From Isoetes taiwanensis (taxonomy: Eukaryota > Streptophyta > Lycopodiopsida > Isoetales > Isoetaceae): a DNA stretch of 64,000 nucleotides. The stretch is from the NCBI GenBank assembly GCA_021234155.1, contig JAJEKV010000054.1, forward strand, positions 9,686,852-9,750,851. Reading direction: 5' to 3'. Shown in pieces: positions 42,388-54,217 of this stretch; within the stretch, counting starts at the first letter, position 1, and each line of letters starts with the position of its first letter. The notes beneath the pieces were generated by a model. That model did not search any database. It was not told the DNA's origin and saw only the letters and a list, made by a program, of their open reading frames with translations. Position numbers and translations under genes: made by a program.

Positions 42388-43160
42388 GTGTTTTCCTCGA
42401 ACCCGTTGGCCACCACCAGGTGGAGACGGGATGAGTGCAAAAATGAGCCATCTCCAACTCTAAAATGGGATTGCCAAGGGAATTAGCCATTGAAGCAAGT
42501 TTCGAGGTCAAAACTAGAATCAGACTAGCTACCATCAAGTGGAAAAGGGGGTAACCATCTTCAACTCTAAAAGGGAACTGCCAAAGAATTAGCCATTGAA
42601 GCAAGCTTCGAGGTCAAAGTTGGAATCAGGATAGCTATCATCAGGTGGAGAAGCGGGTGAGTGCAAAATGTAGCCATCTTCAACGCTATGAGTAAATCTA
42701 AAAGGGAATTGAACTGGAATCAGATTGGCTACCATCAGGTGGAGAAGTGGATGAGTGCAAAATGTAGCCATCTTCAACTCTAAAAGTAACTCTAAGAGGG
42801 AATTTTCCCGTACAACTCTACAAGTAACTCTAAAAGTAACTCTAAGTGGGTGAGTGCAAAATGTAGCCATCTTCAACTCTTAAGGTAACTCTAAGAGGGA
42901 ATTGCCGGGGCAACCTAATTGACTTCAACTCTAAAATGGGTGAGTGCAAAACGTAACCATCTTCAACTCTAAAAGTAACTTCAAAAGGGGGATGAACTAG
43001 AATTAGACTAGCTACCATCAGGTGGAGAAGTGCGTGAGTGCAAAAAATAGTCCTCTTCAACTCTAAAAAAGTATTGCTGGGCCAACATAGCCATCTTCAA
43101 CTCTAAAAAGAGATTGTCAAGGCAATTAGCCATTGAAGCAAGTCTCAAGGTCACGACTGG
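42388..43160. repeat. Minisatellite built on 'AGCCATCTTCAACTCTAAAA'
   Basis: The words GTGAGTGCAAAATGTAGCCATC, CTTCAACTCTAAAA and AGCTACCATCAGGTGGAGAAG-type blocks alternate irregularly, with unit length about 60-120 bp. The same block is at 45380-46170 in the second unit. Confidence 0.8.
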
Positions 43161-43534
43161 AATGAGAATACAATTTAGTTGCACTGCCTATAGCCCTAAA
43201 AATACAATGCTCCATTGGGTTTCCCAATAACGATTTGAAACGCTTCGATTTATTTATTGTTTTGGAAAAACATGCCAGCCCTTGGATTGGCTTTTTTCTT
43301 CAAAGGTTCTGTCTGTGCGGCTGAAGATCGTCCCTTTTTTATTTTGGATGCTGGTAAGAGCATGTCTGGATTCATTTCTTGTGCTTCAAGCTTGGATTCA
43401 TGTATCATACATTGTGTTGTAGAGAATGAAGTTGTGAAGCCCAAAGCCCTGCGAAGCCCGAAGTCCTGTTGGTAATTTCATGGTTTAGGGCTTTATGCGG
43501 GTTTTACCTTGCCAAACCTAAGTCGGGAGTAGGA

Positions 43535-43896
43535 TTTGGCAGAGGAGCGATTGTGGAAACAAAGAAGCAAGGAATGGTTTAATCATTTGGGTTCGAATCC
43601 CAGGCTCTGGAACTAACAATTTGAAGCTCTTGTTGAGTGTCTGTTTTTGTGATTCACTTTGGATCAGTGCAATACATTAAATAGATTTGGAATTTTGAAG
43701 ATGGGTTTGTCACGAAGAAGGATTGGGGCTTACATTGACAAAAGTGGGCTTGCAATGCCGCCGCTTCTCTGTCGAAACTGGGTTCTCCCTGTACTTTGCT
43801 TCTCCGCGCCTGCCACGCGTAGGGCAATAGCTTTCTTTTTGTTTCCAATGGTTGAAGCAATGAACAGTTGTTGTCTTTAAAAAAAAAAAAAAAAAA
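43535..43896 (+). mobile_element. tRNA-derived SINE candidate, unit 1
   Basis: A 73-nt tRNA-like head (43539-43611) has an A-box-like TTGGCAGAGGAGCG and a good T arm, TTGGGTTCGAATCCCAG (43588-43604); CAGAG/CTCTG can pair as an acceptor stem. The D and anticodon arms do not fold, so it is not a tRNA gene. The body runs to an A tract at 43879-43896. Confidence 0.5.
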
Positions 43897-45048
43897 CGAT
43901 TAGAGTTGAGTTAATCGATTAGAGCCAACCAAACACATGTATGCCCAAAAAAATGCATTTGTCAAACCATAGGAAAAGGGGACATTAGTAGGAAATGTAC
44001 ATGTCAGCAACAAGCGCCTTTTTTCTTGAATTATTTGTCTTATTCGATTCAAACACTTTCTTGATAGAAATCTATCAGAAAGTCTCCAATCGAATCAAAT
44101 TTTGACAAATTCCTTTGCTGGCTGTATAGAGGCCCAACAATAATCTGATTCTCCTCACTGTAAGTTTTATATGGATGGTAAATTCTTCACAATCTTGAAG
44201 CAAGATTATAGAATAACTTGTGGTTTTCTTCAAGGCTCCTTTCTTGAACTCTGGGATCATTTAGTTTGCAAGCAATTATTTCCGGATTTTCTTTTCAAAC
44301 CAGAATACACACTTGTTCCCTCTTCAGAAGAATTTGAAATACAAATTGTTGGTTCTTGGATTCTGGAATTCACTGGAAAAAGAAACATCTCAGCAACAAC
44401 AACCTTTAATGTATTTTGTGAATGGGCCAACACAGGGATTTCTGTCAAAATTTACTCAGAATGATCTCAAACACAGAGACGGGTATGAAATTGGTATTAA
44501 CAGATTATGACAGTTTTTGGTCTTTCTATCCAATCGATCTATTCTCTAATTAGTTTGTCAATCCTTCATTTCCTTTTGTTGTCTCCTCTTTCCTTTCTTC
44601 CTCATTGTCTTTTCAATATGCCCTGCTAATTTCTTCATTATGGCCAAAAATCCTAAAAATTTGAATATCTCAAAAATCCTAAATGCAAATTCCCTTATTC
44701 TACTGCACAAGTTTATGCTTCTTCCTGCTACTCAAAGAGGCAATCTCTTTTCCTTAATTCAGTTAAGCTCCTTCCACTTTAATCCCTCCAAAGTTTTATG
44801 AGTTGGGGATTTCTCTAATTTGAATTTTCTCTCCAAATAAATGCACCATTTTTTCTCTGATGTTCCACAATGGGACAATTTGTCAAAGGATCCAGGCCCT
44901 GATAAAGTTATTCCTCCTCTGGATGCAAATGGTGTTCCGATTCCATATGGTGTTCCAAGACCTGCTCAGCAAATATCCATCGATCGGGAACTTGCTCGAG
45001 AATTTTATAATCTTCAATACATGATACGTCCCAATCTTCAACTCTACA

Positions 45049-47980
45049 ATTTTGATAAGTTACTTGTGTCACTAGTTTTTGGATAATGGTAAATGGCCAA
45101 TTTGTGTCCATTCATTCCATGATTCTCATGCATAACCCTGGGAAGAAATTTTGAGGATAAAGATTGGGTCAAGTTGTGTATATAAGACATTGACTCTATC
45201 ATGCACCATTGGTGTGGCACAATCATTCTTGTCTCTCCTGCCTTATTTTTAGGATGGCGTGCATGTTTGAATGGTTTTCCTAAAATTAGTAATTGAGTAT
45301 ATACGTTACTTTTTTTTTCCCCTTCAATAATTCTTGTAGTTATACATTCTTATTTTTCTTAAAAGTCTAGAGACTTTAAGATTGGGGTGTTTCCCTCGAA
45401 CCCGTTGGCCACCACCAAGTGGAGACGGGATGAGTGCAAAAATGAGCCATCTCCAACTCTAAAATGGGATTGCCAAGGGAATTAGCCATTGAAGCAAGTT
45501 TCGAGGTCAAACTAGAATCAGACTAGCTACCATCAAGTGGAAAAGGGGGTAACCATCTTCAACTCTAAAAGGGAACTGCCAAGGGAATTAGCCATTGAAG
45601 CAAGCTTCGAGGTCAAAGTTGGAATCGGGCTAGCTATCATCAGGTGGAGACGCGGGTGAGTGCAAAATGTAGCCATCTTCAACGCTATGAGTAAATCTAA
45701 AAGGGAATTGAACTGGAATCAGATTGGCTACCATCAGATGGAGAAGTCGATGAGTGCAAAATGTAGCCATCTTCAACTCTAAAAGTAACTCTAAGAGGGA
45801 ATTTCCCCGTACAATCTAAAAGTAACTCTAAGTGGGTGAGTGCAAAATGCAGCCATCTTCAACTCTTAAGGTAACTCTAAGAGGGAATTGCCGGGGCAAC
45901 CTAGCCATCTTCAACTCTAAAATGGGCGAGTGCAAAACGTAACCATCTTCAACTCTAAAAGTAACTTATAAAGGGGATTGAACTAGAATTAGACTGGCTA
46001 CCATCAGGTGGAGAAGTGCATGAGTGCAAAAAGTAGTCCTCTTCAACTCTAAAAAAAGATTGTTGCGGCAACATAGCAATCTTCAACTCTAAAAAAGAGA
46101 TTGTCAAGGCAATTAGCCATTGAAGCAAGTCTCAAGGTCACGACTGGAATGAGAAGACAATTTAGTTGCACTGCTTATAGCCCTAAAATACAAGGCTCCA
46201 TTAGGTTTCCCAATAATGATTTGAGACGCTTCGATTTTTTTTTTTTTGGAAAAACATGTTAGCCCTTGGATTGGCTTTTTTCTTCAAAGGTTCTGTCTGT
46301 GCGGCTAAAGAGCGTCTTCTTTCTATTTTGGGATGCTGATAAGAGCACGTCTGGATTCATTTCTTGTGCTTCAAGCTTGGATTCATGTATCATATATTGT
46401 GTTGTGGAGGATGAAGCTGTGAAGCCCGAAGCCCTGTAAAGCCCAAAGTCCTGTTGATAATTTCATGGTTTAGGGCTTTATGCGGGTTTTACTTTGCCAA
46501 ATCTAAGTCGGGGTTAGGATTTGGCGGAGGAGCGATTGTGGAAGCAAAGAAGCAAGGAATGGTTTAATCATCTGGGTTCGAATCCCAGGCTCTGGAATTA
46601 ACAATTTGAAGCTCATGTTGAGTGTCTGTTTTTGTGATTCACTTTGGATCAATGCAATATATTGTATAGATTTGGGATTTTGACGATGGGTTTTTCACGA
46701 AGAAGGATTGGGGCTTACATTGACGAAAGTGAGCTTGCAATGTCGCCGCTTCTCTGTCGAAACTGGGTTCTCCCTGTACTTTGCTTCTCTGCGCCCACCA
46801 CGCGTACAATAGTTTTCTCTTTGTTTTCAATGGTTGAAGCAATGAACAGCTGTTGTCTTAAAAAAGAAAAAAAGAAAAATTGATTAGAGTTGAGTTAACC
46901 AATTAGAGCCAACCGAATACATGTATGCCAAAAAAAATGCATTATATATGGTTGAAATCATAGGAAAAGGGGACATTAAGAGGAAATGTACACGTCAGCA
47001 ACAAGCGCCTTTTTTCTTGAATTATTTGTCTTATTCGACTCAAACACTTTCTTGATAGAAATCTATCAGAAAGTCTCCAATTGAGTTAAATTTTGACAAA
47101 TTCCTTTGCTGGCTATGTAGAGGCCTAGCAATAATCTGATTCTCCTCACTGTAAGCTTTATATGGATGGTAAATTCTTCACAATCTTGAAGCAAGATTAT
47201 AGAATAACTTGTGGTTTTCTTCGAGGCTCCTTTTTTGAACTCTGGGATCATTTAGTTTGCAAGCAATTATTTCCGAATTTTCTTTTCAAACTAGAATACA
47301 TATTTGTTCCCTCCTCAGAAGAATTTGAAATAGAAATTGTTGATCCTTGGATTCTGGAATTCATATCTCAGCAACAATAATGTTTAATGTATTTTGTGAA
47401 TGGTCCGACACAAGGATTTCTGTCAAAATTTACTCAGAATGATCTCAAAGACAGAGATGGGTATGAAATTGGTATTAACAGATTATGACAGTTTTTTATC
47501 TTTCTATCCAATCGATCTGTTCTCTAATCAGCTTATCAATCCTTCATTTCCTTGTGTTGTCTCCTCTTTCCTTTCTCCCTCGTTGTCTTTTCAAATATGC
47601 CCTGCTAATTTCTTTATTATGGCCAAAAATGCTAAAAATTTGAATATCTCAAAAACGTTTATGCTTCTTCCTGCTACTCAAAGAGGCGATCTCTTAACCC
47701 CGTTAAGTTCCTTCCACTCTGATCCCTCCAGAGTTCTAAGATTTAGGGATTTCTCTGATTTGAATTTTCTCTCCAAATAAATGCACCATTTTTCCTTTGA
47801 TGTTCCACAATGGGACAAACTGTCAAAGGATCCAAACCCTGATAAAGTTATTCCTCCTCTGGATGCAAATGGTGTTCCGATTCCATATGGTGTTCCAAGA
47901 CCTACTCAGCAATATCCACTGATCGGGAACTTGCTCGAGAACTTTATAATCTTCAATACATGACACATTCAACTCTACAA
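45049..47980. repeat. 3-kb tandem unit 2
   Basis: Second copy of 42041-45048, running straight into the rest of the LINE ORF1 at 47981. Confidence 0.92.
46520..46880 (+). mobile_element. tRNA-derived SINE candidate, unit 2
   Basis: Copy of 43535-43896; tRNA-like head at 46524-46596 with T arm CTGGGTTCGAATCCCAG. The A tract here is interrupted by G. Confidence 0.5.
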
Positions 47981-49660
47981 AGGTATTCATTTTAATTCTT
48001 CCTCTATAGCTTCAAGGATCGAATCCCTTCATAATTTGGCTATTGTAATTTCTGTTGACAAAGTTGGTCTCAAAATAGAAAAATTATGGGATCATTTGCT
48101 AAGACTTCACAAAGGGATCATTATAAATGCCATCTACTGCTTAAATTACCCATACCTGCTTGTAGAGTGTGGAAATGAAAGATCAGCTAACTTCATACTT
48201 AAGCTTGGTCACTCGACTCTTGAGACCTTCTAGTTGTCTTTCCTTAAATGGAATCCTTTTACCCCTATCAGTGACTTTGGCAAACATTATATTGCCTCGG
48301 TTAGTATGAGTGAACTGTGCCCTATTTACTGGAATGAAGATTGCTTTTCTGCCATTTTTAACTCAATTGGTACATACATATCTACTGAATACTCTCCATA
48401 CAAAGCTCCCAGATGTTATATTCAGCTTGATATTTCCAAGCCTGTTCCTACATCCATTCCTCTTTAGAATTTCCTTGGCAAGCAATTTAGTCTACAGTTA
48501 AGATGGATAGGATTATCAAATTTCTGCCATAACTGTTTCTCAAATCACACATGCGTAAAAATTCAACCTTAGACTTCAAATGGTACATCAGAAATAAAAG
48601 CAGCTGGTCAAGCAAATGTCAACATAGGATTTGCAAATAGCACCATAGTTCTTGAAAACATACAGAAAACAAAGATGCAAATTATACCTGTACAACAAAT
48701 ACAGGTGAATTCAGATGAAGTGGTTCATTAGCAAGGCAAAGGCAGGGATACACAGCATGTTCCAAGTCATCTTAACTCAAATACTCAACAATGGATTCCA
48801 TATAAAAAGCCAAGTGGTAGCCAAAGGAGAATCAGGAAAAAGAGACAGGAAAAAGAAATATGGTTGAAAAAACAAAAAGGAATGCATGATCTTGAACAAA
48901 ATTCTCAAACTTTTGTTCTGTACGACTTGGCTCCCTCAACAATTAAGATTCTAAACAAAGGCATCCTTAGCAAAGACAATATTGGCATTAAAGATAATGC
49001 CAATAGAATAACGCAATTGCAAATAGATAATCGAGTGTCAACTTTGGATAAAAATATCTTTAGCATTCAGCATAATAAGAGAATGCTCAAAGATAAGGCA
49101 CCTAAGCAGACTTAACATCAAGGCCTCCAAAAGACTTTGGCTAAAATTATGCAAGACTCAAGGAAAATTGTTGATCAAGTCTCAGTAGCCAGGTCGGCTA
49201 ATGGGATTAAGATCAACCCCCTTGAGAATTCTGCTCCTAAAAGGATGGGAGCACTAAGAGAAAATGAATAATTATTACTTATAGAAAAGAATAAAGAAAT
49301 TGTGGATGCTGAAAATTCCACAAGGGAAAAGCTATCTGAGCAAATAACACGAAATTCTTTTGTCCAAGATGCAGCAAAGAATAACCATGAGCAGATCGAT
49401 ATACACTTCAATGAGGTGATATGTACTAACAGATTTAATATTCTTGCAGACAAAGAAGAAGATTTCTGTGCAGATACTGAGGAGCCACTGGACTTACCCA
49501 TATTATCAAATGTTATCCAAATTCATCCCCTCATAATCCTGCTACACAGACACATGTTACCATTTGTAATATCATTCCAAACAATATGGCCTCCATTCCC
49601 AAAAATAATATTGCCTATCTCCTCATCCCCCTCACGTTTTGATAGATCTAACAGATAACT
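47781..49660 (+). pseudogene. LINE ORF1 (DUF4283-type) relic
   Basis: Collinear frames encode WDKLSKDPNPDKVIPPLD at the start (also at 44870 in unit 1), a DUF4283-like part (YPYLLVECGNERSANFILK, SFLKWNPFTPISDFGK, ELCPIYWNEDCFSAIFNSIG), and a Cys/His knuckle remnant FCHNCFSNHTC near 48520. Next is a charged linker, then TNRFNILADKEEDF near 49428, a common C-terminal signature of plant LINE ORF1 proteins. ORF1 binds LINE RNA. Stops at about 47962, 48231 and 48465 and frameshifts show it is dead. ORF2 is not found downstream. Confidence 0.7.
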
Positions 49661-51215
49661 ATGATGAACAATACTCCAATGATTTGAGATCCACTTCTAT
49701 ATCAGACCACATTGCTCAACAGCTCTCTGAATTACATGTGGATCACGAAGGCCATGGTAATTCCAAAGATCAAGATGACAGAAATGGTATGAGTACAATG
49801 CAAAAGATAATATTGTAAAGGTGACAGATATGACAGGAATGATAGATAAGGCAGATAAGATTGATTCGACAGCTCTTCTTCGCTGGAGAGGGAGGTGGTT
49901 TCTGATATGGGCTGGAGCCTGGGGTCTTCCTCCAACTGTCCATGGCACTACAATTTAACAAGAGATCAAGAATAGCCAAATGAAGCCAAATGAAGGGATC
50001 AAGAGCTTACCTAGATGGCCGGAGCTTAGGCTAACTGCAAACTGAGATGGATGGAGCTTAGACTAACTGCAAACTGAGATGGACGGAGCAACCCTTTGAA
50101 CCGATCCAGGGATTTTGATCGAATAACATTCCATGCTCTCCTTTTAAAGCCCCATGCCAAATGATGAGGCCTCTGCCCAATTGTGTGGGGCGCATCCACC
50201 CAAATGTGTCTCCAATTCGGCAGAGAAGAGCAAACTGAGTCGGATTAAGAATAATTGTAGTGATTTAGTTCATGGGATGGTGGCACACATGGACTAATAG
50301 GGCCAGATTTGGTAGCGGTCGATGGCTTCCGTACGCGTGGTCTGTGGACTGTTGGCCCATGATGGCTATCTCGGGCCCTGCGGACGCAAGACTTGTGTGA
50401 GGCCCATGCCAGTTCGCGAGGGGGCGTATGGGGAGGGCGAATGCGGGGGTGGATTCACGCATGTGGCAAAAGGTGGACTGACAGGTGACGGAAGCGGGTT
50501 CTGCAGGACGCGATCATTGGGGCCAGTGCCTGGCGAGTGGTGGGGTGGGGGGGCTCGAAAGGAGGGTTCATGCATGGCGAGACAGGGCTACATGTCGACG
50601 CGATGGGGGCTTAGATCCCCCACATCTTCGACGGCCTGTAGCTCTTTGACCCGCGATTTTTTCAAGGCATTTTTTTTTTCCATTGCATTCTTATCTGATT
50701 AGGTATCTAGAGATACCTTGGCTGAGCAAATTAGAGTTGTTTTGACAATTTGCCACATTAACGCCTCTTAAGTGCGCGAGACATGGAGACCGTACCCTAT
50801 GTTTCCGCAACAACCAGGGTTAGGGTATGGTTGCTCGCCACCGCGGACATACCATACCCTGTGGTACCAAAAGCCGCCTGGGCGCCATCCCACACTCCCC
50901 CCTTAACGACCACCAGGTGTCGCATCTTCGCGAGCCTAGAAGCCATGGCTCTCGTGCTGTATACCCACCCATCGAGCACCTAGGAACCCCCAAACATGCC
51001 CATTTCGAGGCATGATTCAATGCCGGGGGCTGGAATTTCCAAATTGTAGACGTCATAAGAATGATACTACTAATGAGTACACAAATTTTCAAATTCCAGC
51101 CTCAATGCATGCAAATGAGATGGAAAATCAGTGTAGGATCAAGAAATTCGTGCACAAACCCAGAGTTCCGGCTTGGGTCTCAATTAAACCCCTGCTTTTG
51201 CCAAAAGCTAGACCA
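49661..51215. other. Gene-free stretch with a short tandem repeat
   Basis: 50013-50089 has two and a half copies of a 33-bp unit (AACTGCAAACTGAGATGG). 50280-50640 is GC-rich with no recognisable protein. 50780-50880 has several inverted GGGTATGGT/ACCATACCC words, perhaps the end of the pogo element. Inverted GCTGGAATTT / AAATTCCAGC lies at 51030-51102. Confidence 0.5.
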
Positions 51216-52787
51216 ATGGTGTCCACTAGAGCCCGAGCAGGGATCGACGCTACAACGCCAGTCCACAGCACACCCACAATAACGGCCAGCAAACGAGTTT
51301 GTGCGCCCAAATCAAAGAAGAAGAATCCTCAGGCCAGCGGATCGGGAGCTACAATCACGAGGAAGGTAACAAAAAGAGGCCAATGGATGGAGGAGGAGAT
51401 GCTAGATGCTCTTGATGAGGTGAGTGAACATGGTATTTCAATTAGAGAAGCTTCTAGATGATCTGGTATCCCAGAATCATTCATCAGAGACTGGTTGTAT
51501 GGACGAATTTCCCACAAGATGGAGAGACATCCACAGATCCTAACACCGTCCCAAGAAAAGGAGCTTGTGGATTGGGCCATAGGGAGGGCAGAACAGGGGA
51601 TGGACATGACCCTGGCTTCGGTAAAGAAACGTGCTGCAGACCTGGCCAAGGAGAATAATCCAACATTCGAAGGTGTTCCAGGTGGAAAATGATGGAAACT
51701 CTTCAAGCAGTGCCATCCTGAAATCTCCCTCAGGAGTGCGGAAACTCTAAATGTGTCACGTGCCCAGGCTATGAATCAAGAAAACTTGGATAGGTTCTAC
51801 ACAGTCTTGAAAGAAATTTATGATGAGTTTAACTTCCTCCCTTCGAGAATCTGGAATGCAGATGAGACCAGGATCCAACCTGGAAAAGTTAAGGGCCTGA
51901 AGATAATTGCTAGGAAAGGTGAGAATAGGGTTAGTGAGCTGGTCATCAATACGAGGGAATGGGTTACAATATTAGTGTGTGTCAATGCAGAAAGGTTTAA
52001 AATACATTTCAAGGGAATTAGGATGAGGCAGGACAACATAGCCAGGTGTGAGGAGGGAGCAATTCAAGCTGTCCAGCAATCAGCTTGGACGACAATTGAA
52101 CTCTTTAAGTCTTGGTTGTCCCACTTCCAATCTAGAGTGCCTGGAGGAGTATCACCTGAAAGACCACATCTGATCTTGCTTGATGGGCATGGAAGCCATG
52201 TGGAACTGGATGTCATTTTGTCAGCCAAAGATATGGGAATACATTTTGCACTATTACATGCACATACATCATATAGGCTGCAGCCACTAGATGTCTCTTG
52301 CTTTGCGCCATTCAAGGCAGCTTTCAAGAGATTGAGGGCAGAATACATGGTCAAAAAAGACAGGTCTAAACCTAAGAGGAAAAACATAGTTGAATTGATA
52401 TCTATGTCCATGGCTGCAGGACTAACAATTTCGAATATAAAGGCTAGTTTCATGGCTACAGGGATATGGCCATTCAATCCAACAAAGGTGGTGCCTGGAA
52501 AGGAAGGCAATAATTTTGCTCGGGAGGAAGTTTATGTGCCAGCACCACTACTTGACCAACCAGCAAGTGGAGTTGGAATTGAAGATGGATTGGCTGTCCC
52601 CATTGTGCAGCCTGCAACAAACGAGGCTGCACTAATGGATGAAGTTGATGGGAATGAGACAATGGAACAACCATGTGACCAAGGATTGAACCTGGAGGGT
52701 TTCAACATGCAAGAGGTTGACTTGCAATGGGAGGAGCATGTGCAAGCAACATGTAACCGTGCAAAGGATAGCTTAGGAACAATGTAG
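51216..52787 (+). pseudogene. pogo/Tigger-type DDE transposase, two stops
   Basis: One reading frame from the ATG at 51216 to 52787 (523 codons) is broken only by TGA at 51459-51461 and 51690-51692. The N-terminus is basic; 51385-51500 holds a psq-like HTH (MLDALDEVSEHGISIREASR), and 51535-51660 a CENP-B-type HTH (LTPSQEKELVDWAIGRAEQG). The catalytic domain (DDE_1) has WNADETRI (about 51853), HLILLDGHGSHVE (about 52165) and RLQPLDVSCFAPFKAAF (about 52275), giving three aspartates. An acidic tail follows. Such enzymes move Tc1/mariner-group elements by cut-and-paste; related domesticated genes are common in plants. Both stops are explained by C-to-T-type transitions (CGA to TGA, TGG to TGA). 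Terminal repeats were not identified with confidence. Confidence 0.88.
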
Positions 52788-53236
52788 CAAGTCCTACTCC
52801 ATAGACCAGCAGCAAGACCTACTCCATGCCAACAATCATCCCAAGTTGCTCCAATTTCCGTAGCTCACCTGATCTCAGTGGACGATAAAATTCAATCCAA
52901 TTCAATTCAACTCAACTAAAGATCAAATCTTATAGACTAAGCTAAAAACAAGGGCTGTGTAAATAAGTAGCATGGCTTTTGGGCTGCTGCAAATCCTCCT
53001 CAATGTGTTCATATTCGATTCCTTCGACAATTAGGACTCTCAGACCGAGAATATTTCCATTCTTCTCAACCCCTTTGGGTTTCTTTGATGGCTGCGACTG
53101 CCTCCAAGAATAGCAATAAGTTAAGAGAAAACAACAGGCTTTGGCCGAGTTCTGCCCCAAATAATCCGAGCGTCTTGAATATCATCCACTGTCATGTTTG
53201 ACCGGAAGAAAATGCACAGTGTTTTTGGAAGGAGTA
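52788..53236. other. Gene-free stretch after pogo
   Basis: Probably the element's 3' part; no TIR was recognised. Confidence 0.4.
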
Positions 53237-53409
53237 ATTTTCATGACCAAAAAATTTCGCGAAGAAATTTTCTGGCGGCCGCCTGCTGACGTGGCAGTGC
53301 CGCTCGTAGGACGTGGCAGGTCGCGAGTGGCGAAGCCACGAGCCGCAATCGCCACGCCGCCAGGGGCCGCCGAGAAAAATTTCGAGGGAAATTTTTTGGT
53401 CATGAAAAT
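53237..53409. mobile_element. Foldback MITE 1
   Basis: About 43-bp inverted ends: TTTTCATGACCAAAAAATTT on both sides, followed by a GAAATTTT...GGCGGCC block with a few differences. The centre is GC-rich. Open frames across it on both strands are by-products of the palindrome. Confidence 0.85.
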
Positions 53410-53559
53410 TCTTCAACGAAATTTTAGGGGAGCTTGAAATTTGGCGTTTCTGGCAGTGCCGCTGCTCACTGATGCTCAGCAGAAATCGATAGAAGATTTC
53501 GATTTATAAAAACTTGGTGATTTGGGCCGAAATTTCAAGGTCCCTAAAATTTCGTGAAC
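53410..53559. mobile_element. Foldback MITE 2, adjacent
   Basis: Inverted ends of about 35 bp around ACGAAATTTTAGGG and CTTGAAATTT (left 53413-53447, right 53524-53559). It starts right where MITE 1 stops, so the two may be one composite. Confidence 0.7.
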
Positions 53560-54217
53560 TTAGCGAGTATTTTCTGTATTGTCATGTTAAAGCCAAAGCC
53601 AAAGGAAAGAGTTTTTCAGATTTTACGCTGGTTCAAACACGACAGTGGATGATATATAAGATGCTCGCGAATAATCGCAACCATGAAACTTAGCTCCCAG
53701 CCAGCATCAGCATCAGGACCAATCAAATCGGATAAATCCATGGAAGATGCCAGGATTATACAACCTCTATGCAAATTACAAAAGAGAGTAAAATATTATT
53801 TGGTAAATTCACTTACCAAGTGTATTGAAGGGGTACCTTCCTCTCAGACACACAGCCAGCGCTGCGGCGGCGAGAACCGCCGGACGGGAATGAGATAGAA
53901 ATCGCTGCCATGGTATCAGTTTCGAGGTAAGATTAGCTACGTTCATTAATCTTTTTATAGTACCTTTGCCCCGGATTTCATAGCCCCCCCTTTCCAGTTT
54001 CTTAGACCCAACCTTTTCGATCCCTTTGTTTTGGGCTTGGGTACGCTTGTTTCCCTCTTTGTCTTATTTACAATTCCTTCTGTTGGAGTTCGGTTGAGTG
54101 GTAATCTTAAATAGTATCGGCTTTGTGGCTCTTCGTTCTGTTGATTCATATTTCAATTTGTTCTTCATGACGTTTTTCTGTTTCATGCAGTGAATAAATT
54201 GAAGGCAGGCGTTAAGC
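53560..54217. promoter_or_regulatory. Upstream region and 5' UTR of DDA1
   Basis: GC-rich leader-like sequence at 53836-53900, then pyrimidine-rich intron-like sequence and a good acceptor (TTTCATGCAG, 54190) just before the ATG suggest a 5' UTR intron. The transcription start cannot be placed. Confidence 0.4.

Larger units (their letters stand above)
42041..45048. repeat. 3-kb tandem unit 1
   Basis: Direct duplicate of 45049-47980, about 95% alike by eye with small indels. In order: TTTTGATAAG start, a minisatellite (42388-43160), a SINE-like tRNA-derived part with poly(A) (43535-43896), AT-rich sequence with a broken frame (44171-44464), and the start of a LINE ORF1 (44841-45040). Confidence 0.92.

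Noticed and set aside
43539..43611. Functional tRNA gene
   Set aside because: D and anticodon arms do not form; copy present in a repeat with poly(A) tail.
50322..50702. GC-rich 126-residue frame
   Set aside because: Long only because GC-rich DNA has few stops; Gly/Arg-rich without any domain.
53182..53437. Overlapping frames on both strands at the foldback
   Set aside because: By-products of a palindromic MITE.
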